From Paenibacillus andongensis (GTDB lineage: Bacteria > Bacillota > Bacilli > Paenibacillales > NBRC-103111), in assembly GCF_025369935.1 (NCBI RefSeq), contig NZ_CP104467.1, positions 2,053,001-2,117,000 of the forward strand: a DNA stretch of 64,000 nt. The letters are read 5' to 3'. The notes below the pieces were generated by a model. That model did no database searches, was not told the origin of the DNA, and worked only from the letters and a program-made list of their open reading frames with translations. Both the position numbers and the translations under genes were made by a program. Positions 42,010-52,588 of the stretch are shown in pieces; positions within the stretch are counted from its first letter, which is position 1, and each line of letters opens with the position of its first letter.

Positions 42010-43752
42010 ATGAAATATGCAAATAGGCCCATATTTAAATCTATAAGATTCAAACTCATTTTTGGCATTGTTATCCTGATTGTTCCATTACTTGGTTTGT
42101 TATTTTACAATAATTATTATGCAATGAATGTGGTTCGCAATCAGGTTGCGAACTCAAATAAGAGCCTTCTGTCGTTATATTTGAACCAAATTGATCGGAA
42201 TTTAGATGAAGTGGATAACTATCTCCTGAATAATGCATCACTTGAAACGGATATCATCAGTCTAGATTATCCAGCTGAAGATATAAATGCATGGTATTAT
42301 TTTTCGAAAATTAGGCTGCAGAATAAAATGGATACCGACATTAATAATTATAAATCTATTGACCTTTTCTTCATTTACTCTGGTATTAATCAGGAGCTTA
42401 TTACGACAAAGATTCCTGGAGAAACTTACAATGAACGAAGAATACTTGAGAGTGGAATTCTTCAACTCATACAGAACAGCCAGACGATGAATAGCATATC
42501 GAATGAGAAATGGCTGGTTCAAAAAATAAACAACCAGTATTATTTGTACCATTTGATTAAGACAGGGAATTCTTATATTGGTGCAATGGTTGAATCTTCA
42601 CGAATCATGGTTCCTCTTAACTTGATCGAACTGGGTAAATCTGGGGTATCTCTCCTTATGACAGATAAATATGAACCCATGAGCAATGAGGAATTTATTA
42701 AGGATAATCATATTCAATTGGAGGATCAAACCAATACCTATAAACTTGTCGGTGAGTCGAATGATTATTTACAAGTCTCGGAAAAATCTACGAAAGGCCA
42801 ATTTTCGTTATTAATATTGGTTCCAGTCAGCACCATTTTGGAGCGTCTTCCTGATCTTTTGAAAATTTCGTCTCTCATCCTGTTAGGATTATTCGTACTC
42901 CTACCTGTTTGCTATGTCTTCATTCGTAAGGTCATCCTACTTCCAATTAATCGGATTGTGGTGGCTATGCGTAAGGTACGTGATGGTTATTTGGAGGACC
43001 GAATCGAGCTGTATACTACGTCCTCTGAGTTCGAACTCATGCACGAAACCTTTAATACCATGATTTCGCAAATTACTGATTTAAAAATTAATGTCTATGA
43101 GGAGCAATTAATTAGTCAAAAAGCGGAGCTAAAGCATTTGCAGCTTCAGATTAATCCTCACTTTTTCCTTAATTCATTAAATATTATCTATAGTCTTGCT
43201 CAACTCAAAGATTATGAAGTCATTCAGGAAATGTCATTATGTTTGGTCCAATACTTGCGGTTTATGTTCCGAAGTAATTTGAAATTCATAACTCTTATTG
43301 AAGAAATAGAACATACGAATAATTATTTGAGAATTCAAGTGATGAGATTCCCAGAAAACTTTAATTACAACATCGTGGTTGCGGATTCTTTGATGGAGGC
43401 TCTTGTTCCGCCATTATCTATTCAAACCTTTGTTGAAAATACGATTAAATACGCCGTTAGCATGGAAGAACGGATTCAACTTGGTATTCAGATTGAGCGC
43501 ATTGAAGAGGAAGGACAACCTTACTTAAGGGTTGTTATAACGGATACTGGAGTAGGGTTTCCGCCTGATGTACTAGAGGGTACGAAAACAGAAGCTGACA
43601 TGACGGATGGGCAAGAAGAGCACATCGGAATTTGGAATGTCAGACGTCGATTGAAATTATTGTACCAAGATCAAGCGAAGCTCGTTTTGTCTAACAACGA
43701 ACATGGTGGAGCGAGGGTAGAGATCTATCTTCCATTGAGATTGAAGGAATAA
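42010..43752 (+). CDS. YesM-type sensor histidine kinase
   Basis: 580 residues from ATG 42010 (GAAGGGA 8 nt upstream; ATG 42007 equally in frame). Membrane helices at about 12-32 and 285-305 bracket an extracellular sensor. HAMP follows, then QINPHFFLNSLNIIYSL with H384 and a GHKL ATPase (FVENTIKYAV; TDTGVGFPPDV; IGIWNVRRRL). First gene of a long operon; expected to sense the oligosaccharide imported by the LplBC-type system downstream. Confidence 0.92.
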   Translation: MKYANRPIFKSIRFKLIFGIVILIVPLLGLLFYNNYYAMNVVRNQVANSNKSLLSLYLNQIDRNLDEVDNYLLNNASLETDIISLDYPAEDINAWYYFSKIRLQNKMDTDINNYKSIDLFFIYSGINQELITTKIPGETYNERRILESGILQLIQNSQTMNSISNEKWLVQKINNQYYLYHLIKTGNSYIGAMVESSRIMVPLNLIELGKSGVSLLMTDKYEPMSNEEFIKDNHIQLEDQTNTYKLVGESNDYLQVSEKSTKGQFSLLILVPVSTILERLPDLLKISSLILLGLFVLLPVCYVFIRKVILLPINRIVVAMRKVRDGYLEDRIELYTTSSEFELMHETFNTMISQITDLKINVYEEQLISQKAELKHLQLQINPHFFLNSLNIIYSLAQLKDYEVIQEMSLCLVQYLRFMFRSNLKFITLIEEIEHTNNYLRIQVMRFPENFNYNIVVADSLMEALVPPLSIQTFVENTIKYAVSMEERIQLGIQIERIEEEGQPYLRVVITDTGVGFPPDVLEGTKTEADMTDGQEEHIGIWNVRRRLKLLYQDQAKLVLSNNEHGGARVEIYLPLRLKE

Positions 43753-43775
43753 ATGAATTTTAGGAGGAAATCGCT

Positions 43776-45413
43776 ATGTATAGCATTTTGATTGTTGATG
43801 ATGAGGTTACTGCGGTCAGCGCTGTACGATCCGGTGTTGACTGGGACAAGCTTTCGGTTAGAGACGTACACGTGGCATATAGTGTGAACCAAGCCAAAGA
43901 AGTATTCAATCAACACGAAATCGATGTGCTGATCTGTGATATTGAGATGCCGCAGGCTAATGGTTTGGAATTGTTGACATGGGTAAAGGAGCAATATCCA
44001 TCCACGGAATCCATTTTTTTAACGTGTCATTCTGATTTCGTTTATGCCAAGAAGGCGCTACAACTAGGCAGTATTGATTATATGTTAAAGCCTGTACGAT
44101 ATCATGAGCTTGAAGAGGTCATTCAAAAAGCAACGGAGAAAATTGAAGAGAATAGAGAACAACGCGCTTTCAATGAATCCTACATGCAGTACTACAATTT
44201 GTGGTCTGTGAGCCAGCCTATACTGATAGAACGGTTCTGGCAGGATTTATTTAATCGGATCACTCCTTCCAATCCGCATCTAATCCAAGAGATTTTGGAG
44301 AAACAAAACATCCCGTATCAGAAGGAGCAGCACTTTCTCCCCGTTTTAATTAGTGTACAGCGTTGGTACAAGGAATTGACCATGCGCGATCTTAAAATTA
44401 TGGAGTACGCGCTTCGCAACGCAGCAGAAGAAATGATATTGAAGTGTTATCCCAACAGTCAAATTATCCATATTAAGAATGGAACTCTATTAGCCTTACT
44501 TTCGAACGATTTGCTGCAAGGAATGGGTTTTGAGCCGAATGAGCTAAAGAAAGAACTTGAATTGTACATTGCTTCCTGCAACCGATATTTTTATTGTGAC
44601 TTGTCCTGTTATATCGGAAAACCGATGAAGATTTGGGAAATCGTCAGTAGCGTTGACTTATTACTGCAGATGGAGACGAACAATGTCACTCAAAACAATA
44701 AAGTATTTGCTGCCAACGAAACTACAAAAAATCAGGAATCTATGAACATCATATCCATGGACAGTTGGTTGGAATTGTTGAAGCAGGGGGCCTATGAAGC
44801 CATATTCCATGAAACAGAGTCTTATTTAAATACTTGGCGACAAATACCAGGGCTTGATGCTCGTTTATTAATAGAGTTTCATCAAAGCTTTACTCAGATT
44901 TTGTATCATTTCATACAGGTAAAAGGTTTGCAGGCTCATGATGTTCTTACCGAGCATATATCAGCGGAGCAAATGGCGGCCGCGGTGCGTTCCGTGACAG
45001 ATCTTCAGAACTGGGTCAAAGTTTCCTTGCAACAGGCTGTTAACTACTGTCGTACTTTAGAAGAGAAGGAGACAGTAACGGATAAAGTGAAGTGGTACAT
45101 TAAACAACATTTAGGACAAGATATTTCTCGAGAAGACATAGCGAAGCATGTACATCTACACCCAGATTACTTATCGAGATTTTTCAAGAAAGAGACGGGC
45201 AAGTCACTTGTTGACTATATCTTTGAGGAACGCATTCATATTGCTAAGGAGCTGCTGGCCAAGACGGATATGTCAGTCAGCGGTATAGCCATTAGCATAG
45301 GATATAGCAACTTTTCTTATTTTGCCAAAATGTTCAAAAGAGCAACACAGATGAATCCTCAAGAGTTTCGCGAATATATAACATCGAGCCATCAATCAAC
45401 ATCTCGTCCATGA
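43776..45413 (+). CDS. YesN-type response regulator with AraC output domain
   Basis: 545 residues with AGGAGGAAAT upstream, 23 nt after the kinase. Receiver: D8/D9, phospho-acceptor D55 (ICDIEMPQANG), KP loop (YMLKPVR). Long middle region. C-terminal AraC motifs: VHLHPDYLSRFFKKETGKSLVDYI and GIAISIGYSNFSYFAKMFKR. Likely activates its own operon in response to the kinase. Confidence 0.92.
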   Translation: MYSILIVDDEVTAVSAVRSGVDWDKLSVRDVHVAYSVNQAKEVFNQHEIDVLICDIEMPQANGLELLTWVKEQYPSTESIFLTCHSDFVYAKKALQLGSIDYMLKPVRYHELEEVIQKATEKIEENREQRAFNESYMQYYNLWSVSQPILIERFWQDLFNRITPSNPHLIQEILEKQNIPYQKEQHFLPVLISVQRWYKELTMRDLKIMEYALRNAAEEMILKCYPNSQIIHIKNGTLLALLSNDLLQGMGFEPNELKKELELYIASCNRYFYCDLSCYIGKPMKIWEIVSSVDLLLQMETNNVTQNNKVFAANETTKNQESMNIISMDSWLELLKQGAYEAIFHETESYLNTWRQIPGLDARLLIEFHQSFTQILYHFIQVKGLQAHDVLTEHISAEQMAAAVRSVTDLQNWVKVSLQQAVNYCRTLEEKETVTDKVKWYIKQHLGQDISREDIAKHVHLHPDYLSRFFKKETGKSLVDYIFEERIHIAKELLAKTDMSVSGIAISIGYSNFSYFAKMFKRATQMNPQEFREYITSSHQSTSRP

Positions 45414-45540
45414 CGGGATGTTTTTTATTTTAAAAAGTCAGAATCGTGTTAGTCAGAGGTCAGAAACTTGGTGGGTACGGATTGTCGAATTTTGTATTCT
45501 TAGGTTATTACGAAAGGCTAACTTGGAAGGGAGAAATGAC

Positions 45541-46473
45541 ATGACATCATTGTCAAGCAGGGGCCATTTCAGCAAAATAAAAAAATATAGAGCACTATTT
45601 CTTATGGTTCTGCCGGGTATTATTTATCTGGTGATTAACAATTACTTACCCATGTTCGGTATGATTATTGCTTTTAAGGATCTTAATTTTGCAAAAGGTA
45701 TTCTAGGAAGCGACTGGATTGGGCTTAAAAATTTTGAATACTTATTCAAAACGAACGATGCTTATATTATCACTAGAAATACTATCCTTTATAACATGGT
45801 TTTTATTGTTTTGGATTTAATTGTTGCCGTATCTTTGGCCATTCTTTTGAACGAATTAAGAAAAAAGGTGCTATCACGTTTTTATCAAAGCGTGCTATTG
45901 CTACCGTATTTGATCTCCTCGGTTATCGTTGGTTACCTCGTTTTCTCGCTGCTCAGTATGGAGAGTGGTTTTATTAATAAGAGCATTTTGCCGATGCTGG
46001 GCCTTGGTGAAATGAACTGGTATAACGAACCGAAATATTGGCCTTATATCCTTACATTGGTGCAAGTCTGGAAGCATGCAGGTTATCTGTGTGTGATCTA
46101 TTTGGCGGCAATTATTGGAATCGATCAAGAATATTACGAAGCTGCTACTATTGACGGAGCCAATAAATTTCAACAGATCATTCGGGTAACAATTCCATTA
46201 ATCACACCGGTTATTGTCATCATGACATTATTACAGATTGGGAAGATTTTTCATTCCGAGTTTGGATTGTTTTATCAGGTACCTCTCGATTCAGGTATGC
46301 TGATGCCGACAACGAACGTTATCGATACGTATGTGTATCGTGCATTGCTGAAAAATGGCGACATCGGAATGTCATCTGCAGCTGGCCTATATCAATCTGT
46401 TGTCGGATTCGTATTAGTGCTCGTATCTAATGTCGTGGTAAGAAAACTGAATCGGGAAAACGCCTTATTCTAA
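45541..46473 (+). CDS. Oligosaccharide ABC permease, LplB type
   Basis: 310 residues from ATG 45541 (GGAAGGGAG upstream). Opens with LPGIIYLVINNYLPMFGMIIAFKDLNF, the LplB signature, six helices, and the EAA loop YEAATIDGANKFQQIIRVTIP. Makes the channel with the next gene. Ends ...NRENALF as is typical of LplB proteins. Confidence 0.9.
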   Translation: MTSLSSRGHFSKIKKYRALFLMVLPGIIYLVINNYLPMFGMIIAFKDLNFAKGILGSDWIGLKNFEYLFKTNDAYIITRNTILYNMVFIVLDLIVAVSLAILLNELRKKVLSRFYQSVLLLPYLISSVIVGYLVFSLLSMESGFINKSILPMLGLGEMNWYNEPKYWPYILTLVQVWKHAGYLCVIYLAAIIGIDQEYYEAATIDGANKFQQIIRVTIPLITPVIVIMTLLQIGKIFHSEFGLFYQVPLDSGMLMPTTNVIDTYVYRALLKNGDIGMSSAAGLYQSVVGFVLVLVSNVVVRKLNRENALF

Positions 46474-46489
46474 AAAGGAGCGAGCGCAA

Positions 46490-47374
46490 ATGAAAACAAA
46501 CAACCTGGAGCAGTGGCTCATCCATATTTTATTTATCTTGATTACATGTGCTTGTCTAATCCCGCTTATACTATTGTTTACGGCGTCCATTACGGATGAA
46601 CAATCCATCATTCAACACGGGTATTCCCTATTCCCAACCAAGATCAGTTGGGAGGCTTACGACTTTTTGTTAAGGGACTCGAACACCATTTTACATGCGT
46701 ATGGGGTGTCAATTCTGGTTACGGTCATCGGAACTGTTATAAGTCTTATCATCACGGCCTTATTAGCTTATCCCATTTCGAGAAGTGAAATGCCGTATCG
46801 TAACTTTTTATCCTTTTTCGTTTTCTTCACGATGTTGTTTAACGGCGGCTTAGTGCCAACTTATTTAGTCTATACGTATATCTTCGATATAAAGAATTCG
46901 TTATTAGCTTTAATCATTCCTAGCTTACTGCTCAACGCATTCTATGTCATTCTGATGCGAACCTTTTTCGCAACATCCATTCCAGCGCCGGTTATTGAAT
47001 CCGCTTATATTGATGGAGCAGGAGAGTTCAAAATATTTTACAAGATTATTCTCCCTCTTTCTTTACCTGTGCTTGCCTCAGTAGGTCTATTTCAAACAAT
47101 TGCTTACTGGAATGATTGGTTCAATGGTTTGATTTATATCACAGATAGCAAATATTATAGCATTCAAAATTTGCTGAACCGCATTCTGCTCGATATTCAA
47201 TATTTGAAAAACTCAGCAGCCGATTCTGGTCAAGTAGGCGAGCTTGCTGCGATACCCAGTGAAAGTGTTCGTATGGCTATTGCGGTTATGGGAGTCATCC
47301 CTATTCTTGTGGCGTATCCGTTTTTCCAAAAGTACTTCGTTAAAGGACTTACGGTTGGTGCTGTAAAAGGATAA
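46490..47374 (+). CDS. Oligosaccharide ABC permease, LplC/YtcP type
   Basis: 294 residues, 16 nt after LplB with AAAAGGAGCG upstream. Six helices, MLFNGGLVPTYLVYTYIF and the loop IESAYIDGAGEFKIFYKIILPLSLP, and the C-terminal YPFFQKYFVKGLTVGAVKG characteristic of LplC. Second half of the CUT1-type channel; the ATPase is presumably shared (MsmX type). Confidence 0.9.
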   Translation: MKTNNLEQWLIHILFILITCACLIPLILLFTASITDEQSIIQHGYSLFPTKISWEAYDFLLRDSNTILHAYGVSILVTVIGTVISLIITALLAYPISRSEMPYRNFLSFFVFFTMLFNGGLVPTYLVYTYIFDIKNSLLALIIPSLLLNAFYVILMRTFFATSIPAPVIESAYIDGAGEFKIFYKIILPLSLPVLASVGLFQTIAYWNDWFNGLIYITDSKYYSIQNLLNRILLDIQYLKNSAADSGQVGELAAIPSESVRMAIAVMGVIPILVAYPFFQKYFVKGLTVGAVKG

Positions 47375-47430
47375 GGCTGTTTTCAGTTCCATACTGAATG
47401 CATATAAAAAAATATCAGGAGGTCATAGGT

Positions 47431-48945
47431 ATGAGTTTGATAAAAAAATCCAAATGGGCAGTCGTGTTGGTGTTAGCCACAAGCATGGTTGTAGCAGGTT
47501 GTTCCAAGACATCAGATCCTGTCAAAGATCAAGGGGCCAAGCCAACAGTGAATGAAAGTCAACTGCCTCCATATGAAGTATCACTCGTATTTAGAGGCTC
47601 TAGTCAGAAAGATTTAAAAGAAGTAGAGCAAGCGATGAGCAAAATTACGAAGGAAAAAATGAATGCAACGGTAAAACTGGTTTCCATTGATTCAGCCGCT
47701 TGGGATCAACAATCAACACTGATGTTAGCGAGTAATGAAAAGGTAGACTTAATTTATACTCGTGCTCAAACGTATAGCTCACAAATTTCCAAGGGCCAAC
47801 TTCTCTCCCTCGACGATTTACTGAAAAAGGCAGGGCCAGATATTCTTAAGGCTGTTGATCCGCAAATTATGGCTGCCACAAAGGTTAATGGCAAAACATA
47901 TGGTGTTCCTAGTGTTAGGGATTTTGCTTCTTTTGCCAGTCTTGTTATGCGAAAGGATATTTTGGATAAATATAAAATTGATGCAACGAAAATTAAAAGC
48001 TTAGACGATTTAGAGTCTGCCTTCAAAACAATAAAAGAAGGCGAACCTAACATGACACTCTTAGGACCACTCCTGCCGGGAACGTCAATCATGGAGTACT
48101 ATATGTTAGGTTCCATGGATGACTTAGGCAATGGTTTGGGTGTCATGCCAAATCTGGATGAACTCAAAGTGGTGAATTGGTATGAAACATCACAGTACGC
48201 CGAAGCTCTGAAAAGAGTAAGAAAATGGTACCAAGCAGGATACATTTCCAAAGATGCGGCAACAAGTAAAGAGAGCGGATATGATCTAGTCAAGGCGAAC
48301 AAAGGATTTGGCCTCATTGTTAAAGGTAAACCGGGCATCGAATCGCAAGCTAGCGAACTTTCTGGCCAACCAATGGTCAGTGTAGATTTGACTCCCGCTA
48401 TTTCTACAACCCGTAGTGTAACTGGTACGATGCTTTCCATTGCTAAGAATTCGGAAAATCCAGAGCGGGCGATGATGTTACTGAACTTATTGTATTCCGA
48501 TAAACAACTGATTAATCTGTTAGCTTGGGGAATTGAAGGCAAGCACTATGTCAAAAAATCCGAGAATTCTATCGATTATCCGTCTGGAGTTACGGCAACG
48601 AATAGTGGTTATAATCTAAGACAGGGTTGGATGTTCGGAAACCAATTACTCAACTATTTATGGTCAACTGAAGATCCAGAAATTTGGAACAAAATGGCCA
48701 AATTTAACAAAGAGGCTAAGAAATCCAAAGCATTAGGCTTTACTTTCAATGTAGATCCAGTAAAAACAGAGACAGCCGCTTCGACGAATGTTATCAATCA
48801 GTACAAGATTGGTTTAGAGACAGGTACGATCGACCCTGAAATCAACTTGCCGAAGTTCATTGCGGCGCTGAAAGCTGCTGGGATTGATAAGATCGTTGCT
48901 GAAAAGCAAACGCAATTGGACGAATGGGCTAAAAGTAATAAATAG
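47431..48945 (+). CDS. Oligosaccharide-binding lipoprotein (LplA/LipO type)
   Basis: 504 residues from ATG 47431 (AGGAGG 8 nt upstream). Signal peptide with VAGC lipobox. Mature protein YEVSLVFRGSSQKDLKEVEQAMSKI... with WGIEGKHYVKKSENSIDYPSG near the end, the conserved WG-EG-HY block of this family that also appears in the dead gene at 13737. Captures the sugar for the LplB/LplC channel encoded just upstream. Confidence 0.9.
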   Translation: MSLIKKSKWAVVLVLATSMVVAGCSKTSDPVKDQGAKPTVNESQLPPYEVSLVFRGSSQKDLKEVEQAMSKITKEKMNATVKLVSIDSAAWDQQSTLMLASNEKVDLIYTRAQTYSSQISKGQLLSLDDLLKKAGPDILKAVDPQIMAATKVNGKTYGVPSVRDFASFASLVMRKDILDKYKIDATKIKSLDDLESAFKTIKEGEPNMTLLGPLLPGTSIMEYYMLGSMDDLGNGLGVMPNLDELKVVNWYETSQYAEALKRVRKWYQAGYISKDAATSKESGYDLVKANKGFGLIVKGKPGIESQASELSGQPMVSVDLTPAISTTRSVTGTMLSIAKNSENPERAMMLLNLLYSDKQLINLLAWGIEGKHYVKKSENSIDYPSGVTATNSGYNLRQGWMFGNQLLNYLWSTEDPEIWNKMAKFNKEAKKSKALGFTFNVDPVKTETAASTNVINQYKIGLETGTIDPEINLPKFIAALKAAGIDKIVAEKQTQLDEWAKSNK

Positions 48946-48961
48946 CATGTGAGTATGATGT

Positions 48962-48992
48962 GCCCAGTATGTTCGAACATAGTGGGCTTTTC
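48962..48992 (+). terminator. Weak terminator between transport and metabolic genes
   Basis: GCCCAGTATG pairs with CATAGTGGGC around a TTCGAA loop, followed by TTTTC. Probably partial, since the next gene has no obvious promoter. Confidence 0.6.
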
Positions 48993-49026
48993 AAAAAAAA
49001 AGACATCCCCTTAGGAAGTGAAATAA

Positions 49027-50430
49027 TTGGCGTATAACAGTATTATTCTACGGCTTGAACTCATCCACGATCAGCTGACTTTTGGTGATGTAGCTTCCAC
49101 GATCAGTCGATCAGGCGGAGATATCGTCTCCATCGACGTCATTCGTCACAGTCAAGAATCCTCCGTACGAGATATCACTGTACAAGTAGCTGATACGGCC
49201 GAGAAGCAGGTCATTGATTCCATAAAGTCATTGGATGGTGTTCAATTAATTAACGTATCCGACCGGGTATTCCTCGTGCACTTGGGAGGCAAAATTTCAA
49301 TTCAGCCTAATCTTCCTATTAAGAATAGGGATGATTTATCTAGAGTATATACGCCTGGCGTAGCACGCGTTTGTATGGCCATTCATGAACAAAAAGATAA
49401 AGCATATTCATTGACCATAAAGAGAAATACCGTTGCAGTCGTGACAGATGGCACGGCTGTCTTAGGGCTAGGTGATATTGGACCTCATGCGGCAGCACCC
49501 GTAATGGAAGGAAAAGCTATGCTGTTCAAGCAGTTAGCAGGAGTCGATGCCTTCCCTATTTGCTTGGACACCAAAGACACCGATGAGCTTGTCAGTATCA
49601 TCAAGGCAATGAGTCCGATATTTGGCGGAATCAACTTGGAGGACATCAGCTCGCCACGATGCTTTGAAATTGAACAGCGGCTATCGGAGGAATTGGATAT
49701 CCCAGTCTTTCATGACGACCAGCACGGAACGGCTATTGTCGTCATAGCTGGACTATTGAATGCCTTGAAGGTTGTTGGCAAACGGATTGAGCATATTCGA
49801 ATTGTCGTCAATGGCATCGGTGCAGCGGGAGTTTCTATTTGCAAGATGCTCTTAGCGGCAGGAGTTAAGCGGTTAGTCCCGGTTGATAAAGAGGGAGCCA
49901 TAGTGAGAGGAGGCAGCTATCCAGATCATGCCATGTGGCAATGGTTGGCGCAACAACCACAAGTTGAGAATCAGAGTGGGAATTTACAAGAGGTTCTTCG
50001 CGGAGCAGATGTATTTATTGGCGTATCACGAGGCGGAGTTTTGAATGCTAACGACGTACAGACCATGTCGTCCGACCGAATTGTGTTTGCAATGGCCAAT
50101 CCTAATCCTGAGATAGATCCGGAAGAAGCACTCCCTCATGTTCGTGTATTTGCAACCGGGCGGAGCGATTATCCTAATCAAATTAACAATGTATTGGTGT
50201 TTCCGGGGATTTTTAGAGGGGCTCTGGATTGTCGTGCACGAACAATTAATGAGCCGATGAAGCTAGCTGCTTCAAGAGCTATAGCATCTGTCGTATCCGA
50301 ACGTGTGAATGAACAGTATATCATTCCTAGCATTTTTAACGAACAAGTTGTTGCTAGAGTAAGAAATTCTGTGATTGAAGCTGCGATATTGACAGGGACA
50401 GCTCGGCGGATTCCCCCCGATTTCAGATAA
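49027..50430 (+). CDS. NAD(P)-dependent malic enzyme with N-terminal ACT domain
   Basis: 467 residues from TTG 49027 (AGGAAGTG upstream). Residues 1-77 are an ACT regulatory domain (LRLELIHDQLTFGDVASTISRSGGDIVSIDVI). The malic N-domain has VYTPGVARVC with the catalytic tyrosine and TDGTAVLGLGDIGPHAA; FHDDQHGTAIV holds metal ligands; the NAD domain has GIGAAGVSICKMLL. It decarboxylates malate to pyruvate. Its place between a sugar transporter and sugar-acid-type dehydrogenases is unusual and may indicate pyruvate/NAD(P)H balancing for this catabolic route, or malate-like substrate use. Confidence 0.9.
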   Translation: MAYNSIILRLELIHDQLTFGDVASTISRSGGDIVSIDVIRHSQESSVRDITVQVADTAEKQVIDSIKSLDGVQLINVSDRVFLVHLGGKISIQPNLPIKNRDDLSRVYTPGVARVCMAIHEQKDKAYSLTIKRNTVAVVTDGTAVLGLGDIGPHAAAPVMEGKAMLFKQLAGVDAFPICLDTKDTDELVSIIKAMSPIFGGINLEDISSPRCFEIEQRLSEELDIPVFHDDQHGTAIVVIAGLLNALKVVGKRIEHIRIVVNGIGAAGVSICKMLLAAGVKRLVPVDKEGAIVRGGSYPDHAMWQWLAQQPQVENQSGNLQEVLRGADVFIGVSRGGVLNANDVQTMSSDRIVFAMANPNPEIDPEEALPHVRVFATGRSDYPNQINNVLVFPGIFRGALDCRARTINEPMKLAASRAIASVVSERVNEQYIIPSIFNEQVVARVRNSVIEAAILTGTARRIPPDFR

Positions 50431-50473
50431 GAGATGAATTTTAAGAATTGCATGAATGGGAGGATAAAGATGA

Positions 50474-51355
50474 ATGAGTATGAATGTAGCAATTAACGTA
50501 TTTTCAGTAAATAAACAATTAAATGAAGATTACTTCGGCACCTTAGAGGGGTTAGCTCGAATCGGATACAGGTATGTGGAATTAATCGCTACGGATATGT
50601 CGAAAAAACGGTTCAGTGATACGATTACGGCTAAAGAACTTAAGAAGAAGCTGGCTAATTTGAATTTGACACCGATTGCTAGCCATGAAGGACTTGCTCC
50701 AGGTTTGAAGCTAGAAGACTTAAATTGGGAGTTTATCATTCCATACAATGTGGAAGTGGGTATCCAAAGAATTGTGCTTCCTTCTCTTCGAATAACAAGC
50801 CGTGAAGAAGCATTAAGAATGGCAGAGAAGTTAAACATAATTGGAACAAAATGTCATAATGAAGGGATTCAATTCTATATTCACAATCATGCTCTTGAGT
50901 TTAAGCCAGAAGGTGAAAGCACACTGTTTCATTTGTTGCTAGATCATACAGATCCAAAGTATTTGAAAGTAGAACTAGACTTGGCCTGGGTATTACGGGG
51001 AAATTGTGATCCGATTCATCTGCTGAATCAGTTAGGAGAACGGTGTGATCTTGTTCACCAACGAGACATCAACAAACACCTGAACTATCCTTTAAACATT
51101 TTTGAAGAACTAACTGAAGTGGATTACAAGTTAGCTTATCATGAGGTTCATATGAAATACAGGAAGCCTGATATGTTCGTAGACTTGGGCGCCGGATCTT
51201 TCGATTTCGAACGTGTCTATGGCAAAATCCAAGAACTTGGATATGTCAAATATACTATCGTAGAAAGTGATGGCGATCGAGAAGATAAATATAGAAGTCT
51301 GGAAAATGATTTAAAGCTATTGAAACAATATGTTGGTGACGAAGCGAGATACTAG
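50474..51355 (+). CDS. Sugar phosphate isomerase/epimerase (AP-endonuclease 2-like TIM barrel)
   Basis: 293 residues from ATG 50474 (GGGAGGATA upstream). Xylose-isomerase-like TIM barrel: LEGLARIGYRYVELIATDMSKKRF, FYIHNHALEF, KVELDLAWVLRGNCDPI, and YTIVESDGDREDK supply Glu/His/Asp metal ligands. Related proteins convert inosose, keto-sugars or keto-acids in operons with Gfo/Idh/MocA dehydrogenases, exactly the context here. Precise reaction unknown. Confidence 0.85.
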   Translation: MSMNVAINVFSVNKQLNEDYFGTLEGLARIGYRYVELIATDMSKKRFSDTITAKELKKKLANLNLTPIASHEGLAPGLKLEDLNWEFIIPYNVEVGIQRIVLPSLRITSREEALRMAEKLNIIGTKCHNEGIQFYIHNHALEFKPEGESTLFHLLLDHTDPKYLKVELDLAWVLRGNCDPIHLLNQLGERCDLVHQRDINKHLNYPLNIFEELTEVDYKLAYHEVHMKYRKPDMFVDLGAGSFDFERVYGKIQELGYVKYTIVESDGDREDKYRSLENDLKLLKQYVGDEARY

Positions 51356-51389
51356 CCGCTGGAATCCTTCAATAATGGAGTGTTACAAC

Positions 51390-52556
51390 ATGGAAACGAT
51401 TAAAGTAGGAATAATTGGTACAGGATTTTCGGCAAATTTTCATATTGAATCACTTAGACGTATTCCGGGCGTAGAAATTGTTGCTATTGCCGGGAGCACA
51501 CAGGAAAAGGCAAATTGCGTTGCTAACATTTACGGGATTCCGTTAGCCTATGGCAGCTACGAAGAAATGCTGTCCAATCCTCTTATCGAAGTAATTCATA
51601 ATTGTACGCCAAATTTTCTTCATTTTGATATTAATAAATCAGCAATTTTAGCAGGCAAGGATCTGATGTCAGAGAAGCCGCTTGCAATGAACAGCTCCGA
51701 ATCCGCGGAGTTAGTAGCGCTGGTGGAGAAAAACGAGATCATAAATGGCATTTGTTTTAACTACAGACATTTCCCAATGGTTATGCAGGCTAAGCAGATG
51801 GTACAAGATACCATCTGCGGCCAAGTACATTTAGTAACTGGAGGATATTTGCAAGATTGGCTGTTATACGATACAGATTACAGTTGGAGACTTGAGCCTG
51901 GCAAAAGCGGACCATCTAGAGCAATTGCAGATATTGGTTCTCATTGGTGTGATACCCTACAGTTTGTTCTTGGAAAACAAATAATCGAAGTGTTTGCTGA
52001 TCTAAAGACAATTCATCCGACTAGGAAGAAGCCAATAACAAGTAGTACCACCTATGCGAAGGATGAGGATAGTGAGTACGAAGTTATAGATGTTAGCACG
52101 GAAGACTGTGGTTCGGTTTTAGTCCATTTTGAAGATGGAATAACAGGTGTATTTACCGTGTCCCAAGTAAGTGCCGGACGTAAAAATAAATTGCACTTTG
52201 AAATTTCAGCGTATGAATCAAGTTTATATTGGGACCAAGAGAATTCGAATCGATTATGGGAAGGCAAAAGGAACAGGCCTAATATAGAGATTTTACGTGA
52301 TCCTTCGTTACTCTTACCTCAAGCCGCTGAGTTAGCTCATTTCCCAGGCGGACATCAAGAAGGATGGCCTGATGGATTCAAGAATCTGCTTATCGATTTC
52401 TATAATGAAGTTAAAAGGAAGAGAAGACAGCAGCATATCCAAGGAAATCCGCTATTTGCTTCTATTGCAGACGGACATCAGATCATGAAAATTATTGATG
52501 CTGTTTTGGAAAGCCATCGTACCAAAACTTGGGTGAAGATTGATAATTTTGATTAA
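51390..52556 (+). CDS. Gfo/Idh/MocA-family oxidoreductase 1
   Basis: 388 residues from ATG 51390 (AATGGAGTG upstream). Nucleotide-binding motif VGIIGTGFSANFHIESLRRI, then HNCTPNFLHF and the conserved EKP (SEKPLAMNSSESAELV). The substrate-binding half has IADIGSHWCDTLQFVLG with the family's catalytic His. Slightly longer than the family mean. Oxidises a sugar or cyclitol with NAD(P). Not a close paralogue of the next gene, so the two probably catalyse successive steps. Confidence 0.88.
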   Translation: METIKVGIIGTGFSANFHIESLRRIPGVEIVAIAGSTQEKANCVANIYGIPLAYGSYEEMLSNPLIEVIHNCTPNFLHFDINKSAILAGKDLMSEKPLAMNSSESAELVALVEKNEIINGICFNYRHFPMVMQAKQMVQDTICGQVHLVTGGYLQDWLLYDTDYSWRLEPGKSGPSRAIADIGSHWCDTLQFVLGKQIIEVFADLKTIHPTRKKPITSSTTYAKDEDSEYEVIDVSTEDCGSVLVHFEDGITGVFTVSQVSAGRKNKLHFEISAYESSLYWDQENSNRLWEGKRNRPNIEILRDPSLLLPQAAELAHFPGGHQEGWPDGFKNLLIDFYNEVKRKRRQQHIQGNPLFASIADGHQIMKIIDAVLESHRTKTWVKIDNFD

Positions 52557-52588
52557 GAGTAGGACTAGTTGAGAGGAGTTTAATAATT